Shown piece after piece: positions 1 through 8,117 of a stretch of 24,811 bases of DNA. Numbering within the stretch: the first letter of the stretch is position 1; each line of letters opens with the position of its first letter. The notes below the pieces were generated by a model. The model saw nothing but the letters and a program-made list of their open reading frames with translations, searched no databases and had not been told where the DNA came from. Made by a program: the position numbers and the translations under genes. This stretch comes from Bryobacterales bacterium (GTDB lineage: Bacteria; Acidobacteriota; Terriglobia; Bryobacterales; Bryobacteraceae), in contig PLRZ01000197.1 of assembly GCA_003164075.1 (NCBI GenBank), positions 1,250-26,060 on the forward strand. Reading direction: 5' to 3'.

Positions 1-2570
1 TTCATCACGTCGATATCCATGAGCGCCATCAGCACCCCGTCGATCTTGTTCTCGGCGGTCTTGTACGGTCTCATCCGCAGGGAGTACCAATGTCCGTCCC
101 GGCCCTGAACCTCTCTTTCAACCAGGCTGCCTTTACCGCTCACTTCCGAGATCAGGCTGTCCAGGTCGGGCACATCAACGTTGGGCCTGATATCGCTGAT
201 TGGCCGGCCCACGTCGGCGGGAATCAGGTTCAGCAACGGTTCCGCCGCGGGAGTGAAGCGCCGGATTCGCCGGTCGCCTCCCACGATGATAACCGGGATG
301 CTGACGCCGACAAGCAGATTGCTCAGATCGTTCGCGAGTTGGCCCAGTTCCGCGTTCCGGTTCTGCAACTCCTCGTTTAGCGTGCTCAATTCCTCGTTCG
401 AGGATTGCAGTTCCTCCTTGGCAGTCTCCAGTTCTTCGTTGGTGCTCTGCAATTCCTCGTTGGCCGACAGGACTTCCTCATGTTCCACCGTCAGCGCCTC
501 GTTTGTGGCTTCCTGGCTCTCGATGATTGACTGCAAATGTTCCCTGGTGGAGGCCAATTCCTGTCTCAGATGGACGAGTTCGTCTTCCCCCCCGGTTTGA
601 CGCGGTTCTACCACTTCTCGCGGCGGCGCCTCCTCGATCAGGATGAGGAAATCCGCCCCATTCGCGAGGCGGCCTTTCATCGGTATGACTTCCAGATTGA
701 CTGTCTTCGATCCGCCGTCCCAGGGAAAGCGGATACTTTCCCTGCGAACCGGGGCCTCTTCCTTTTTTGCCCGGTGAATCGCCGTGCGGATATCCAGCGC
801 CAGTTCTTCCCGCACCAGTTTCAGCACATGGAGGGTTGCGGCGCCTCGCGTCGGCGCCAGGTATGGTCCGGCGTTCCCCTCGAAATGGAGGACATGCAAG
901 CTCGCGTCTACCACCAGGGCTGCCGCGGCGTATCGCTGCCAGATGATGCGCTCGACGGCCTTCTGCAGGTCGAACGCGGCGGCCGTCAACTCCGCCGGGG
1001 CGGCGCGCGCCGGCGCTGTTGCCTGATCCACAGGCGCCAGGGCCGATCTAGAGACGGCCGCCGCCGGGTTCCGCGAATAGATCTTGCACTTGCTCTCCTC
1101 CTGGATAAAGAGATGAGCGGAGGAACCGAGGGCCTCTGATTTTCCAAGCAAAAGAAAACCGGCCGGCTTCAGGGCGTAATGGAAGAAGGAAAGCACCCGC
1201 TCCTGAAGCGGCGCACTCATGTAGATCAAGACATTGCGGCAACTGATGAGATCGAGCTTGGAGAAAGGCGGATCCTTGCCTAGGTCATGCCGGGCAAACA
1301 CGCACCGCTCACGGACCCGCTTGCCGATCTGGTAGCTATCCCCCACTTTCACAAAGAAGCGCTTAAGACGCTCCGGGGACACATTGGCCACGGCAGTTTC
1401 CGAGTATGTGCCGGCCCGTGCCGTGTCAACGGCCGGAGCACTGATGTCGGTGCCGAAAATCTGCATAGCGGCCCCGGAGGCCCGTTTGTCCAGAAATTCC
1501 AAAAGCGTTATTGCAATCGAGTACACCTCCTCGCCCGTGGAGCATCCGGGAACCCATATGCGAAGCGGTTCCCCTTGCGGCCGGTTCACCATCAGCTTTG
1601 GGAGAACTCTTCGTTGCAGCGCTGCGAACGCCTCCGGCTCCCGGAAAAAGCTGGTTACGTGAATAAAGATATCCTGGTAGAGCGCTTGCACCTCGATAGC
1701 GTTCTGCTCAAGGTGCGCTCCGTAACGTTGCAGGCTCTCGATTTTATGGAGGATCATCCGGCGCGCGACACGCCGCTTGATCGTACCGGTTTTGTAAAGA
1801 CTGAAGTCGACCCCCGTGGCCGTCCGCAGAATGTGAATGATCTCTTGAAGACCGGCCGCGCCCACCAACGGCGGTTCCGCCTGTAGCACGGCGGCAGTTC
1901 TTTTGGCGTAAGGTAGGTGCTGGAGCCGGATAAGCTCCCGGGCAATTTCCTCGGGCGGGAGAACAAAATCCACGCACCCCGCCAGAATCGCGCTCTCCGG
2001 CATGCCAGAATAGCCAGCCGACTTGGGGTCCTGCGCAAAGGCAACGCCGCCCGCGGACTTGATGGCCTGCAACCCTACCGTGCCGTCGGATGCCGTTCCC
2101 GATAGGATGACCCCGATGGCGGCACTCCTCTGGTCCTCCGCAAGGGAAACAAAGAAGCGATTAATCGGCAAGTGTCTGCCGGCGGTCCGCCGGCGGGACA
2201 GGAGCCGCAACGTCCTCTCGCGAACGGCCATATCGTGGTTCGGCGGGATCACGTAAACATGGTTCGGTTCCAGGACCATTCCGTCTTCCACCTGGATAAC
2301 GGGCATCTCCGTTGTCTTGGAGAGTAGCTTGTGCAGAATGCTCTCATGGTGAGGATCAAGGTGCTGGACCACCACGAACGCCATCCCGGGGTTGACCGGG
2401 AGGGCCTTGAGCAACGCCGTGCAAGCCTCCAGGCCCCCGGCGGAGGCGCCAATCCCCACAATCGGAAATTGAGGTCTGGAGATTACGCCGGAGGATTTCG
2501 CCGCAACGTTCAGCCGGCCTTTCGCGCGTGACGCCGGAGTTTTCGTCGGTCCCTTCTCTTTCTTCGTCAC
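1..2570 (-). CDS. CheB-CheR-PAS chemotaxis-type signalling fusion (3' end outside window)
   Basis: This is a fusion of methylesterase (CheB) and glutamate methyltransferase (CheR) domains followed by PAS sensor regions, a cytoplasmic signalling architecture in which CheB and CheR modify receptor glutamates. The start is GTG at 2570, with GGAGG five bases upstream. The CheB domain (about residues 36-220) has the catalytic triad positions Ser43 (GASAGG), His70 (QHLDP) and Asp162 (GTASDG). CheR follows at about residues 220-460, with the SAM-binding segment WVPGCSTGEE near residue 337. A PAS-like part lies near 525-570. A long coiled coil rich in SNEEL/TNEEL repeats spans about 660-745, and a second PAS runs to the edge. 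The reading frame at the start and at the left edge is the same, and I found no break. Family members often continue into more PAS domains or a histidine kinase, which cannot be seen here. The 5' end is duplicated at 4415-5300. Confidence 0.9.
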   Translation of the reverse strand, partial: MTKKEKGPTKTPASRAKGRLNVAAKSSGVISRPQFPIVGIGASAGGLEACTALLKALPVNPGMAFVVVQHLDPHHESILHKLLSKTTEMPVIQVEDGMVLEPNHVYVIPPNHDMAVRERTLRLLSRRRTAGRHLPINRFFVSLAEDQRSAAIGVILSGTASDGTVGLQAIKSAGGVAFAQDPKSAGYSGMPESAILAGCVDFVLPPEEIARELIRLQHLPYAKRTAAVLQAEPPLVGAAGLQEIIHILRTATGVDFSLYKTGTIKRRVARRMILHKIESLQRYGAHLEQNAIEVQALYQDIFIHVTSFFREPEAFAALQRRVLPKLMVNRPQGEPLRIWVPGCSTGEEVYSIAITLLEFLDKRASGAAMQIFGTDISAPAVDTARAGTYSETAVANVSPERLKRFFVKVGDSYQIGKRVRERCVFARHDLGKDPPFSKLDLISCRNVLIYMSAPLQERVLSFFHYALKPAGFLLLGKSEALGSSAHLFIQEESKCKIYSRNPAAAVSRSALAPVDQATAPARAAPAELTAAAFDLQKAVERIIWQRYAAAALVVDASLHVLHFEGNAGPYLAPTRGAATLHVLKLVREELALDIRTAIHRAKKEEAPVRRESIRFPWDGGSKTVNLEVIPMKGRLANGADFLILIEEAPPREVVEPRQTGGEDELVHLRQELASTREHLQSIIESQEATNEALTVEHEEVLSANEELQSTNEELETAKEELQSSNEELSTLNEELQNRNAELGQLANDLSNLLVGVSIPVIIVGGDRRIRRFTPAAEPLLNLIPADVGRPISDIRPNVDVPDLDSLISEVSGKGSLVEREVQGRDGHWYSLRMRPYKTAENKIDGVLMALMDIDVM

Positions 2571-2720
2571 GTGGTCCTCCGCTGCCGGGTTATTCCTGCC
2601 GCGTCGGCCGTGTGCCATCAAGCGGCAGAACCTGGGCCAAGCTTCGGAAAAAGTGAGGCAGAGAGCTGGTCTCGGCACTTCCTCATGAACAGCGCCATAA
2701 CCTTGCCTTCCTAAAGTATT
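1823..2720. repeat. Direct duplication, copy A (5' end of the CheB-CheR gene plus upstream region)
   Basis: Roughly 0.9 kb covering the CheB domain, the GTG start, its ribosome binding site and about 140 bases of upstream DNA closely matches 4415-5300 in the same orientation. Similarity is high in the coding part and weaker in the upstream part, where short blocks such as AAAGTGAGGCAGAGAG and CCTAAAG are still shared. Boundaries are by eye and approximate. Confidence 0.85.
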
Positions 2721-2852
2721 AGCCGCCACGATCCTCTTCGCAGGAACCCTTCCAGTCGCCTAGCTGGCCGAGTTCTCAAGTCCAGCGAGACCACTTCCGG
2801 GCCGGAGAGGCTGCCTCTTTAGCCGGCTTTTTTGGTTTCACCAGTGTTCGCT

Positions 2853-3452
2853 TTATTCAAGGCGTATGGTATTCCAATCGACCGAATCAGTGAACTCTAG
2901 TGAATCCGGAGCTCTTATTCGAGGGCGCTGCTGAAACGCCGGCGGTTGTTCGGCACTTGCTGGAACGCCGGCAGACCTGGCGACCGTGCCGAGACTGCCG
3001 CGCACCGCTTCTTCGGTCCGCTGGAGCGAGGCGAGAAGCGAGTTGCGCGACGCGCGCCGCACGCTCGGATCCGCCACGAAGCGCAACGCGGCCGGAATTT
3101 CACGGCTCATTGCTATAGCTTCGAGCTCAATGTACACACCAGCGTCGCGCTGTTCGAAGCGAGCGATGCTACCTATACATGGCCGGGGCTGGGTTCGTCG
3201 ATCCTCCTGTGCTCCCGAAGCGCTCCTAGATTCGGAAAACATCATTCTCGGGCTTCTCGCATTCTTCGCAGCATCGACAAGTTGGCCGCATTCGTCGCAT
3301 ACAACTATTCTTTGTACCATGCCCGGGGCGAGCGCGCTATCAGTCGTCTGCCTAGGCAAATGGCATTGATACCGAAGAGTCCAGCCGAACGCCTCGACTA
3401 CCCGGATGTTCCTCTCGCACAATGCTTTGCGGATGCATGCCAAGAGAGACAT
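2853..3452 (-). CDS. Hypothetical protein, unrecognised
   Basis: This is an open frame of 199 residues between the two CheB copies. I do not recognise the family. The C-terminal half has GC-rich third codon positions, as in neighbouring genes, and a helix-rich, Arg/Ala-rich composition. A CDECG pair sits just after an internal ATG at 3320, which is the more conservative start (VQRIVVCDECG follows). No convincing ribosome binding site is seen for either start. A long plus-strand frame (2946-3464) overlaps it but looks less protein-like. It could be a relic of a larger gene. The strand and reality of this gene are uncertain. Confidence 0.35.
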   Translation of the reverse strand: MSLLACIRKALCERNIRVVEAFGWTLRYQCHLPRQTTDSALAPGMVQRIVVCDECGQLVDAAKNARSPRMMFSESRSASGAQEDRRTQPRPCIGSIARFEQRDAGVYIELEAIAMSREIPAALRFVADPSVRRASRNSLLASLQRTEEAVRGSLGTVARSAGVPASAEQPPAFQQRPRIRAPDSLEFTDSVDWNTIRLE

Positions 3453-3501
3453 GGCGCGCGCTGACGTAGGCGCGCATAGGTCATTTGCCGTGCCTTCATC
3501 A

Positions 3502-4323
3502 TCAAGGCTGAATCAGACCCTGCCGGATGGCGTGCCGTATCAGGCTGGCTGCCTCATGAGCATCAAGTTTCTTCATAATGGCGGAGCGATGTGCGGCCGC
3601 GGTCTTGAAGCTTATTCTGAGAGCTTTCGCAATTTGCTGGGAACTCTTGCCGTCTGCAATCAACTGCATGACCTGTTGTTCACGGCCGGTCAGGAGGGGC
3701 CCACCTTTGCCGGCGAGGGCCAGCAGGTGCCGAATCAACTGGGCGCTTTTCTCGCTGAATTGCAGTGCCTTCTTGAGCCCGGCGAACGCGGGGTGAGTCT
3801 CTGGCAGATTGTCAAGCGTTACGCTGAAGCTCCCAGCAATGGAGGACAAAACTGTGTTAAAGTCCTCGGTCATCAGGGAACTAAAGTGGCCGATCGTCTC
3901 CAACTTGTAAGAGCTGACGTCCCTGATAATGAGCCCGAGGTTCAACGTCTTACCGTCGGGACGAACGGCGTAAAGACTTGCCAAGCAAACTCGTGCATTG
4001 GCGCGGCCGTGCACCGGAACACCGCTGATCTGAATGTTGAGAATTGGCATTTGGTTCCGAAGGACTTCGCGGCATAACGGTTCGAGGGCAGAAGCCTGCT
4101 CGGGAATCACTTCTCGGAGCGTCTGGCCGATATGTTCGTTTGCCAAATGGCCGTCAATGACCTTCAGCGCTGCGTTGATGCGGACGAATCGCAAATTCTG
4201 ATCGAGAAGTGCGAAGCCGACGGGTGCGGCAGCGATTAGCTGCAGCAATTGAAATTTCTCCCGCTTCAGTTGAGCGATTCCATCGCGCAAGCGGTCCACT
4301 GTTCTTTTGTCGCGGGCATTCAT
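3502..4323 (-). CDS. PAS / degenerate histidine-kinase-like / LuxR-type HTH regulator
   Basis: This is a 273-residue cytoplasmic transcription regulator. I chose the ATG at 4323 because GGAG lies seven bases upstream; an in-frame TTG at 4359 would add 12 residues. Numbered from that longer form, a short coiled segment (about 15-40) leads into a PAS domain (about 40-150, with AAPVGFALLDQNLRFVRIN). A segment resembling a HisKA dimerisation helix hairpin follows (about 155-215, LMTEDFNTVLSSI ... QLIRHLLALAGKG). A LuxR-family HTH ends the protein (about 222-280, LTGREQQVMQLIADGKSSQQ). In hybrid kinases the helix reads A-H-D-F-N; here it is T-E-D-F-N, so the phospho-accepting His is Glu165. No ATPase domain follows. 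It probably acts as a dimeric PAS-controlled DNA-binding protein. It lies immediately downstream of the broken CheB copy, possibly under its old promoter. Confidence 0.8.
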   Translation of the reverse strand: MNARDKRTVDRLRDGIAQLKREKFQLLQLIAAAPVGFALLDQNLRFVRINAALKVIDGHLANEHIGQTLREVIPEQASALEPLCREVLRNQMPILNIQISGVPVHGRANARVCLASLYAVRPDGKTLNLGLIIRDVSSYKLETIGHFSSLMTEDFNTVLSSIAGSFSVTLDNLPETHPAFAGLKKALQFSEKSAQLIRHLLALAGKGGPLLTGREQQVMQLIADGKSSQQIAKALRISFKTAAAHRSAIMKKLDAHEAASLIRHAIRQGLIQP

Positions 4324-4414
4324 AAGCGCACTCCGTCCTTTCGAGACCAGTTCCTCCAAACCGCCATCGTTTCTCTATGCGATCCTGAGGTGCTTGAACA
4401 CGGGAACCGGCTGT

Positions 4415-5162
4415 TCCGCAGAATGTGGACGATCTCTTGAAGGTCGGTCGCACCCACAAACGGCGGTCCCGCCTCCAGCACGGTGGCGGTTCTCTTTGCG
4501 TAAAGTAGGTGCTGGAGCCGTATAAGCCCCTGGCAATTTCCTCGGGCGGGAGAATAAAATCTACGCACCCCGCCAGAATCGCACTCTCCGGCATGCCAGA
4601 ATAGCCGGTCGACTTGGAGCCCTGCGCAAAAGCAACGCCGCCCTCGGACTTGATGGCCTGCAATCCTACCGTGCCGTCGGATGCCGTTCCCGATAGGATG
4701 ACGCCCGTTGGCGGCGCTCTTCTGGTCCTCCGCAAGGGAAACAAAGAAGCGATTAATCGGCAAATGCCTGCCGGCGGTCCGCCGACGGGACAGGAGATGC
4801 AACGTCCTCTCGTGACCGGCCATATCGTGGTTCGGCTGGATCACGTAGACATGATCCGGTTCCAGGACCATTCCGTCTTCGACCTGGAGGACGGGCATCT
4901 CCGTTGTCTTGGAGAGTAGCTTGCGCAGAATGCTCTCATGGTGAGGATCAAGGTGCTGGACCACCACGAACGCCATCCCGGGGTTGACCGGCAGGGCCTT
5001 GAGCAACGCCGCGCAAGCCTCCAGGCCCCCAGCGGAGGCGCCAATCTCCACCACCGGAAATTGAGGTCTGGAGGTTGCGCCGGAGGATTTCGCCGCAACG
5101 TTCAGCCGGCCTTTCGCGCGTGCCGCCGGAGTTTTCGTCGGTCCCTTCTCTTTCTCCGTCAC
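4415..5162 (-). pseudogene. Broken second copy of the CheB domain
   Basis: This is the duplicated 5' end of the CheB-CheR fusion. It starts with GTG at 5162 behind the same GGAGG site and keeps the Ser (GASAGG) and His (QHLDP) motifs. Compared with the intact copy it has one extra base near 4710, just before the GTASDG aspartate motif, and one missing base near 4530, so the stretch between is read out of frame. Similarity to the intact copy ends at about 4415, at the start of the CheR part. The resulting frame runs to 4320 and overlaps the beginning of the PAS-LuxR gene. A functional methylesterase is not expected because the Asp motif is read out of frame. Confidence 0.85.
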
Positions 5163-5300
5163 GTGGTCCTCCGCTGTCAGGTCGTTCCTGGCTGCGTCAG
5201 CCGTTTGCCATCAAGCGGCAGAACATGGGCCGGTTTTGGCCAAAGTGAGGCAGAGAGTCGGTCTTGCGCTTCATCACGAGCAGCAACAACACCATCCTAA
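4415..5300. repeat. Direct duplication, copy B
   Basis: This is the partner of 1823-2720 in the same orientation, containing the broken CheB copy and its upstream DNA. The two copies are about 2.6 kb apart and enclose the unrecognised ORF and the PAS-LuxR gene. Recombination between them would delete that interval. Confidence 0.85.
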
Positions 5301-5689
5301 AGCATACAATGCGGGCTCCTGACTGAACCGCCATGTGATCGGACCAGATCGGACCAGTGTGCTCGAACCGAACCACGGGACTGGACACTTGCCTAGTTCC
5401 GCCTGCTGCTGCCACGGGCTAACATCTAAAGTACGTGCAACATGACGTAGGTGCGGCAATTGACCGCAGAAGACCACAATGACGCCGCGTTTGGGCCAAG
5501 TGATTGATATTTCAGGACATCATGCCCAGGTTTCATGCTAGAAAGATCGTCGGAGTGGGGCCGTCCGTTTTGCCGGCGACTTTCTCCGTGGGCAGGTTTA
5601 CGCCACGCGAGACGCCAGGGCCAACGGTGTCACACTGAAAACCGGCGCCAACGCGGAAATAGAGTGAACGCGGAAATGAGGAGCACACC
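5301..5689. other. Intergenic stretch without a recognisable gene
   Basis: No convincing coding frame, RNA gene or mobile-element end was seen here. The one regular feature is a perfect 10-bp tandem repeat (GATCGGACCA twice, 5337-5356). The region must hold the promoter of the dodecin gene, but no clear -35/-10 pair stands out. Confidence 0.5.
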
Positions 5690-5908
5690 ATGCCGGGAAC
5701 GTATAGAATGATCGAACTCGTTGGGACCTCGCCCGTTAGTTTCGCGGAGGCTGTAAAAGTCGCGATCAACGAAGCGTCGAGCAGCGTTCAACACATGGAT
5801 TGGTTTGAAGTCGTCTCGCAGAGCGGCAGGATCGCAGACGGCAAGCTGCTGGAATTCCAAGTCACCCTGAAGGTCGGCTGCAAGGTGATGAGTGGTCAGG
5901 CGGTTTAG
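5690..5908 (+). CDS. Dodecin family flavin-binding protein
   Basis: A small (72-residue) cytosolic protein of the dodecin family, which forms a hollow dodecamer that stores or buffers flavins. It matches the family over its whole length: IELVGTSP near the N-terminus, an amphipathic helix (AEAVKVAINEAS), then WFEVVSQSGRIADGKLLEF and QVTLKVG. Trp38 and Gln57 sit where the family places the flavin-stacking Trp and the contacting Gln. The ATG at 5690 follows a GAGGAG ribosome binding site. The gene lies about 90 bases before the Usp gene on the same strand and may be co-transcribed with it as a stress pair. Length and sequence look normal. Confidence 0.92.
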   Translation: MPGTYRMIELVGTSPVSFAEAVKVAINEASSSVQHMDWFEVVSQSGRIADGKLLEFQVTLKVGCKVMSGQAV

Positions 5909-5998
5909 CGACCGGCACGGAGGTCAGCTTCGTGAGCTGAGGCACTCTTCGTTCCGTCAGCCTTGCCTGATGGGTTCCGTCAATTGGTAGGTGGGGTG

Positions 5999-6883
5999 AT
6001 GCTGAGCATTCAGAAAATTCTTGTTCCTGTTGTGTTCACGGATACTTCCAGGCACGTCGTGCACCAGGCCGCTTGGCTGGCGCGCCGCTTTCATGCGGAG
6101 ATGATCCTGCTGCACGTGGTGCCGCCTCTCAGCTATCCCGTCGGCGTGCTGGAGAGCGGGGACGAGATCACTGCGCGGGATTTGCACGCGCACATCGTCC
6201 AGCGGGCTCAGAAAGATCTGGATCAGGCGCTTCGGCCAGAGCTCGATGGGATTGCGGTCACACGCGTGCTGCTCAGAGGCGACCCGGCCCACGAGATCGT
6301 GAAGTCGGCTCGCGACCGCAACGTCGACCTGATCGTGATGTCGACTCGTGGTCTTGGGGCGTTCTACCGCTTTCTGCTGGGCTCAGTGACAGCGAAGGTA
6401 CTGCACGAGAGCCATTGCCCGGTCTGGACAGGCGCTCACCTGGAGGAGGCGCCGGCGGGCGAGTTCTCGATCCGCCACGTTCTCTGCTCGGTGGATTTGA
6501 GCCCTCACAGCAACCACACCGCGTCGCTGGCCGCCGAGATGGCCGCCGCAGTCGATGCAACGCTTACGCTCGTCCACATCACGACCGGCGTGGAGGTCTG
6601 GGGTCCCGGCGGATCCCATGTCGACCCCGTGTGGAAGGAGATGATCGTCGGCAACGCCATCAAAGAGATCGCCCAGCTTCAGCAGGACGTGGGCACGAAG
6701 GCCGAAGTCATCATCGATAGCGGCAATGTTCCGGAGCTGTTGAACCGAGCGGCAGAGCAAACGAAGGCTGACGTCCTGGTCATCGGGCACAGCCCTGGGC
6801 GAAGCCATCTGGGGGACAACGGCGAAGGCTATGGGATCATTCGGGAATCGCACATCCCGGTGCTGAGCGTAGGAGCCGGTTAG
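5999..6883 (+). CDS. Universal stress protein with two UspA domains
   Basis: A 294-residue tandem Usp protein. Usp proteins are cytoplasmic nucleotide-binding factors tied to stress and starvation survival. Domain 1 (about 1-145) opens with IQKILVPVVFTD and contains G118-x9-G128-S129, most of the classical ATP-binding pattern (its first Gly is Ser). Domain 2 (about 157-294) opens with IRHVLCSVDLSPHS and ends VIGHSPGRSHLGDN...IPVLSV; its nucleotide loop departs from the consensus, so it may not bind ATP. I chose the ATG at 5999 because the Usp fold begins there and GGTGGGG lies just upstream; an ATG at 5963 would add 12 residues. The dodecin gene is immediately upstream. Confidence 0.92.
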   Translation: MLSIQKILVPVVFTDTSRHVVHQAAWLARRFHAEMILLHVVPPLSYPVGVLESGDEITARDLHAHIVQRAQKDLDQALRPELDGIAVTRVLLRGDPAHEIVKSARDRNVDLIVMSTRGLGAFYRFLLGSVTAKVLHESHCPVWTGAHLEEAPAGEFSIRHVLCSVDLSPHSNHTASLAAEMAAAVDATLTLVHITTGVEVWGPGGSHVDPVWKEMIVGNAIKEIAQLQQDVGTKAEVIIDSGNVPELLNRAAEQTKADVLVIGHSPGRSHLGDNGEGYGIIRESHIPVLSVGAG

Positions 6884-6944
6884 GGTTAAGCTCGGGATTT
6901 GTATCAGCGCGATTGCGTTTCGTCGCCTCACTCACCTTTGCTCC

Positions 6945-7094
6945 CAGCGGAAAGGTCGTCGTAATCGTCGGCTGCAGGAAAGCTCCCGGGCGATTGATCC
7001 TTTCGCCGCCCATCAACACGGTGGCCCCATGAGCGATGGCTCGTTTTACCTGGCCCAGGTGGAGCAGGGCTGCTTCTGTAGATAGTGGGCCCAA
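6945..7094 (-). pseudogene. Aldehyde dehydrogenase fragment
   Basis: About 50 codons read GPLSTEAALLHLGQVKRAI followed by GATVLMGG and PGAFLQPTI. This matches the segment of NAD(P)-dependent aldehyde dehydrogenases (succinate-semialdehyde type) between the catalytic Cys and the EEVFGP motif. Neither the catalytic residues nor the rest of the enzyme is present. On its upstream side it abuts the end of the glucosaminidase relic. It is a scrap left by rearrangement, with no expected function. Confidence 0.75.
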
Positions 7095-7130
7095 TGTTGT
7101 CGTCGTCTGCGAGGTTCTCTGCTGATACTG

Positions 7131-7557
7131 CTACCACGCCCGCCGGTAGGGCTCGCCGTGCGTGATAGACCACGCGTAATCCTGGCAGGATGCCTCCAGC
7201 GAGTCGTAGTCGGCAAATTCGTCGTCAATCGCGACACGAAGGTGGGTGTCTGGCAACCTAGCTTAGCTAGCTAAGCTAGCGACAACGCGACCGGGATTCC
7301 TCGGGTGTCGGTGGTTCCACGCCTCCAATTGCACCGGAGTGAAGACCTCCTGCGTGGTGATCGTGCACCACTGGGTGTGGTGGGCGGCGCGTTTTGATTC
7401 CGAAATAGTTGGCGTCGCCGACGGGCTTTTCGCCCCACTGTGATTCAATGGCCCACTGCGCACTGAGTAGCGCCGTGGGGCACCCAGGTGCTTCGAGCGC
7501 GGTGGCGATGCGGGCGACCTGGGCCAGCCGGGCTTGACGATCAGTGTCATCGGACAT
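7131..7557 (-). pseudogene. Frameshifted glucosaminidase / FlgJ-like peptidoglycan hydrolase
   Basis: The first 55 codons from the ATG at 7557 read ...LLSAQWAIESQWGEKPVGDA then NYFGIK, the signature of mannosyl-glycoprotein endo-beta-N-acetylglucosaminidase domains (catalytic Glu in AIES). At about 7393 the homology moves to another frame (HTQWCTITTQEVFTPVQLEA and NHRHPRNP). A TAA at 7263-7265, inside a perfect palindrome, then interrupts it. The same frame resumes with the expected C-terminal signature FADYDSLEASCQDYAW and ends at a TAG (7131-7133) after YRRAW. Such enzymes cut peptidoglycan and are common in phage lysis or cell-wall remodelling genes. With one frameshift and one in-frame stop it should be inactive. 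Confidence 0.8.
7258..7279. repeat. 22-bp perfect palindrome with stop codons in all six frames
   Basis: The half-site is CTAGCTTAGCT followed by its exact reverse complement. It contains TAG or TAA in each of the three frames and, being palindromic, in all six. It lies inside the glucosaminidase relic and supplies its in-frame TAA. Symmetry ends at 7257/7280. Confidence 0.9.
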
Positions 7558-7632
7558 TCTTCAATTCCTCCGAATCGATTAGTTGGCCGGCCAGAACCAG
7601 ATCCTGCGCGCGGCTATGCCACCGTCGCGACC

Positions 7633-7949
7633 ATGTCAGCCGCTCCCGCCACGCCCCCCAAAGCCGCCAAGGGCGCGCGGAAAGTCGCCAAGGTTGCGCC
7701 CAGCAAGGCCAAGACAGGCAAGGGTGCCAATGCCAAGGCCGGCGCGCCCACGGCGCGCGAGGGTAGCAAGAAGGCCACGATACTGGGCATGCTCGCCAAG
7801 GGCGCCACACTCGCGCAACTGATGGTTGTCGCCGGCTGCAGGCGCATTCGGTCCGCGGGTTCTTGAGTACCGTCGCCAAGAAGCAGGGCATCACGATCGA
7901 GTCCTTGCGGAACAAGGACGGCGAGCGGTTCTACAAACTCGCCAAGTAG
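7633..7949 (+). pseudogene. Frameshifted, 5'-truncated DUF3489 gene
   Basis: A Lys/Ala-rich linker (KAAKGARKVAKVAPSKAK) is followed by the DUF3489 C-terminal domain (KKATILGMLAKGATLAQLM). The frame then breaks near 7842: GGCTGCAGG should read GGCTGGCAGG, and restoring the missing G gives WQAHSVRGFLSTVAKKQG and ERFYKLAK with a stop at 7949. The N-terminal region of the intact paralogue at 20212 (MTTFTINQQNQIV) is missing. DUF3489 proteins are small, of unknown role, with a predicted winged-helix-like C-terminus. A rho-independent terminator follows. Confidence 0.8.
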
Positions 7950-7963
7950 ACCGCGCAGGACCG

Positions 7964-7991
7964 CGCCGCCAGTCTCCATGGGCTGGCGGCG
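7964..7991 (+). terminator. Rho-independent terminator of the DUF3489 relic
   Basis: A perfect 9-bp stem, CGCCGCCAG / CTGGCGGCG, has a 10-base loop and is followed by TTCTCTGTCTT. It begins 15 bases after the stop codon of the frameshifted DUF3489 gene. Confidence 0.75.
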
Positions 7992-8117
7992 TTCTCTGTC
8001 TTCAGGGTCACAGGAATTCGCCAGCCATCGCGCGGACCGCTTCGTCGCAATCCAGAGTGATGCGCTTCGTCAGCGCAAGCGCAAGCTGGTACACCATCAG
8101 GTTAATGCCGGGAGACG

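Noticed and set aside
2946..3464. Plus-strand frame of 172 codons opposite the unrecognised minus-strand ORF
   Set aside because: Composition is less protein-like than the minus frame, no ribosome binding site, no recognisable motif; treated as a shadow.
7258..7279. Six-frame-stop palindrome as an artificial contig-joining linker
   Set aside because: The same gene's homology continues in the same frame on both sides and there are no N's, so an artificial join of unrelated contigs is unlikely; raw reads would settle it.
8008..8097. 29-codon minus-strand ORF (MVYQLALALTKRITLDCDEA...)
   Set aside because: Reads like protein but is too short, with no ribosome binding site; may be a further relic, not supported as a gene.
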